Assembly: GCA_023230985.1 (NCBI GenBank)
Contig: JALNWH010000098.1
Location: forward strand, 1 to 6,963
Length of the DNA stretch: 6,963 bases
Reading direction: 5' to 3'
DNA from: Bacillota bacterium
Lineage (GTDB): Bacteria > Bacillota > Clostridia > Lutisporales > Lutisporaceae
The position numbers and the translations under genes are program-made. The notes below the pieces were generated by a model. The model was not told the DNA's origin. It saw nothing but the letters and a program-made list of their open reading frames with translations, and ran no database searches. Positions 5,923 through 6,963 of this stretch are shown one piece after another; position 1 is the stretch's first letter, and each line of letters starts with the position of its first letter.

Positions 5923-6564
5923 TTATTCTTCTTTTGTTTCCCCTTCCCCTTCCGTGTCCGGTGTATCTTCTTCATCGCCTTCTTCAGCTGTTTCTTCTAA
6001 TTCTTCCTCTTCTTCCTCAATAGTTATCTTCGGAATCCTAGCAGTACAGATTAGAGTTTCCGGATCCTCCAAACATTCTACACCTTCAGGGAATTTTATT
6101 TCTGATAAAACCTTTGTATCCCCATCTTCCATTTCGCTTACATCCAACTCTATTCTATCAGGAATAACATCAAGACGCCCGATAAGCTGAATTTCTGTTA
6201 GGTTTTGTTGTAAAACTAATTTTTTAAATGATAATTCTTCAGCACCATGTAATATAATCGGCACATCTAATGTAAGTTTTTCCTCCAAATCAACTACTTG
6301 AATGTCCAAATGAAATATTTCTCTAGTTATTACATCCCTAGCCACTTCCTTGAATATACCAAGGTTTTCCTTTTCATCAAAAACGACTCTGATTCTTGCT
6401 CTGTCTCCATATTTTCTGATTATGCCGTTTAATTCATTTTTATCAAATTGTACAGATTTTGTTGCTATGCTTTTGCCATATAAAACACCGGGTACAGAGC
6501 TGCCTCTTCTAACTATATATCCTTTTTCATTTCTCGGCATAGCAACAAGTTTGTTGTCACTCAT
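5923..6564 (-). CDS. rplY: 50S ribosomal protein L25/general stress protein CTC
   Basis: The 213-residue protein fits the long, two-domain CTC/TL5 form of L25, which binds 5S rRNA in the large ribosomal subunit. The N-terminal domain (about 1-92) carries the VPGVLYGK signature (24-31) and the HLDIQVV strand (85-91) of the family. The C-terminal beta domain (about 98-180) includes LDVPIILHG (99-107) and RLDVIPDRIELDVSEMEDGD (130-149). Residues 183-213 form a strongly acidic Glu/Asp tail, common in this family though variable in length. The ATG at 6564 is preceded by AGGAAGGA. It has an extended -10 promoter upstream. The short E. coli L25 is rplY; the two-domain form is often called ctc. It stands apart from other ribosomal genes, as is usual. 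Confidence 0.96.
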   Translation of the reverse strand: MSDNKLVAMPRNEKGYIVRRGSSVPGVLYGKSIATKSVQFDKNELNGIIRKYGDRARIRVVFDEKENLGIFKEVARDVITREIFHLDIQVVDLEEKLTLDVPIILHGAEELSFKKLVLQQNLTEIQLIGRLDVIPDRIELDVSEMEDGDTKVLSEIKFPEGVECLEDPETLICTARIPKITIEEEEEELEETAEEGDEEDTPDTEGEGETKEE

Positions 6565-6631
6565 GTTAAAAATCCTTCCTTTCTTTAGTCCAACACATAG
6601 AACAATGGTAAATTGTTTTAATATATATAGT

Positions 6632-6640
6632 ATTATACCA
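6632..6640 (-). promoter_or_regulatory. Extended -10 promoter of the L25 gene
   Basis: On the minus strand TGGTATAAT (plus 6632-6640) is a TGn-extended perfect -10. The -35 zone (around plus 6654-6661, TGGTTT-like) is weak. The start site should lie near 6625, giving a leader of about 60 bases before the ATG at 6564. Confidence 0.6.
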
Positions 6641-6653
6641 GTTAAATAAAATT

Positions 6654-6699
6654 AAAACCAGATTTTTTTATAGGTACGAGAAACCATAGATTTTTTAGA
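6654..6699. repeat. Short imperfect direct repeat upstream of the L25 promoter
   Basis: AAACCAGATTTTTTTA (from 6655) recurs about 26 bases on as AAACCATAGATTTTTTA (from 6681), with a two-base insertion. It lies just upstream of the L25 extended -10, where UP-like or protein-binding sites occur. The low complexity of the tracts makes chance plausible. Confidence 0.3.
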
Positions 6700-6715
6700 T
6701 TTCGATAGCGAATTG

Positions 6716-6755
6716 TAAGCATCTCCACAACGCAATCTTAATTGAATATATAAGC
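6716..6755 (-). repeat. Solitary A module of the palindromic repeat family
   Basis: The reverse complement of these 40 bases matches 133-172 at 37 of 40 positions; all three differences are transitions. It is not followed by a recognisable B module; beyond 6716 the minus strand reads into unrelated AT-rich sequence. It therefore looks like the truncated end of another element, arranged head-to-tail next to the larger copy at 6769-6963. Confidence 0.75.
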
Positions 6756-6768
6756 CCATAACAAATAC

Positions 6769-6963
6769 CAGTGTATATTATATAGGCAGTTGTGAGGCAT
6801 TAAAGCATATATCATTTGATTCGATTGCCCGTTACAGCAGTTTTCCATTGAAGTATAAGATCCTTCGCTATCGCTCAGGATGACGTTCCGGGTTGCGCCA
6901 AAACTCGCTTCGCTCAAACAGTTGACGCAACTAATCCTCCACTGCGCTAACAGATTCTAAGCC
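6769..6963 (-). repeat. Right copy of the palindromic repeat, composite, running off the window
   Basis: On the minus strand the order is B (6962-6887), a spacer, D (6827-6802) and extension E with TATAAT (plus 6777-6782). B is 74/76 identical to 168-243, D is 26/26 identical to 277-302, and E is about half identical. The spacer (6828-6886) is unrelated to that of the left copy and contains a different short repeat. As a result the AATCTGT/ACAGATT stem of the left copy has lost one arm here. The A module would lie just beyond the window edge. Confidence 0.8.
6857..6886. repeat. Short REP-like repeat nested in the right element
   Basis: A unit with ATCCT...AGGAT arms around a TCGCTATCGCTC core lies in the spacer of the right copy. 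From memory, closely similar short units (ATCCTTCGC...GCTCAGGATGA type) are scattered in many bacterial genomes. Its core (GAGCGATAGCGA on the minus strand) resembles the GAGCGAAGCGAG core of module B. It is absent from the left copy. Confidence 0.6.

Noticed and set aside
5918..6190. Serine-rich open frame on the plus strand.
   Set aside because: It is the antisense shadow of the Glu-rich tail and C-terminal domain of L25 (GAA/GAG read as TTC/CTC and shifted), and it has no ribosome binding site.
6565..6715. Riboswitch or ribosomal-protein leader upstream of L25.
   Set aside because: The leader from the predicted start is only about 60 bases, AT-rich, without stable paired arms or a recognised aptamer core.
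131..6963. Composite transposon bounded by inverted repeats.
   Set aside because: No transposase or integrase lies inside, no target-site duplication is seen, and the internal genes are housekeeping or regulatory types. Dispersed intergenic repeats explain it better.
6716..6963. CRISPR array.
   Set aside because: The repeats are long, mutually different modules without regular 30-40 base spacers, and no cas gene is present.

Overview
The window looks like chromosomal DNA from a low-GC Gram-positive anaerobe, probably a member of the Clostridia. The evidence is AT-rich DNA, strong AGGAGG-type ribosome binding sites, TATAAT/TTGACA promoters (two with extended TGn), U-tract hairpin terminators, a CTC-type L25 protein, and a DUF2680-like secreted protein beside a two-component system. 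The organism is inferred from gene style only; no lineage-specific marker was tested.

Layout from left to right: (1) the start codon of a leftward gene at the extreme left edge, with its leader and promoter; (2) a palindromic intergenic repeat element (about 131-331); (3) a leftward two-gene cassette, a DPM1-like family 2 glycosyltransferase followed by a four-helix SMR/EamA-type membrane protein that overlaps it; (4) a leftward gene for a secreted Gly/His/Cys-rich DUF2680-like protein with a strong terminator; (5) a divergently transcribed OmpR-type response regulator and histidine kinase; (6) a leftward MATE-family transporter whose 3' end overlaps the 3' end of the kinase gene; (7) a leftward ribosomal protein L25/CTC gene; (8) a right-hand repeat block (6716-6963, running off the window) that carries the same repeat modules as the left end, inverted.

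How the genes may work together: the glycosyltransferase and small membrane protein are the expected pair for making a polyprenyl-phosphate-linked sugar and flipping it across the membrane. The secreted DUF2680-like protein and the two-component system share a divergent promoter region. The kinase sensor domain itself carries a Gly/Met/His-rich patch resembling the tail of the secreted protein, so the three genes may form one envelope-sensing module. L25 and MATE run in the same direction 82 bases apart and may be partly co-transcribed.

The least ordinary part is the repeat family. Three modules (40, 76 and 26 bases) recur at both ends of the window in inverted orientation with 93-100% identity. 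In the right-hand copy the spacer is replaced by a different short repeat. Every substitution I counted between copies is a transition. No transposase, CRISPR array, phage gene or classical RNA gene was seen.
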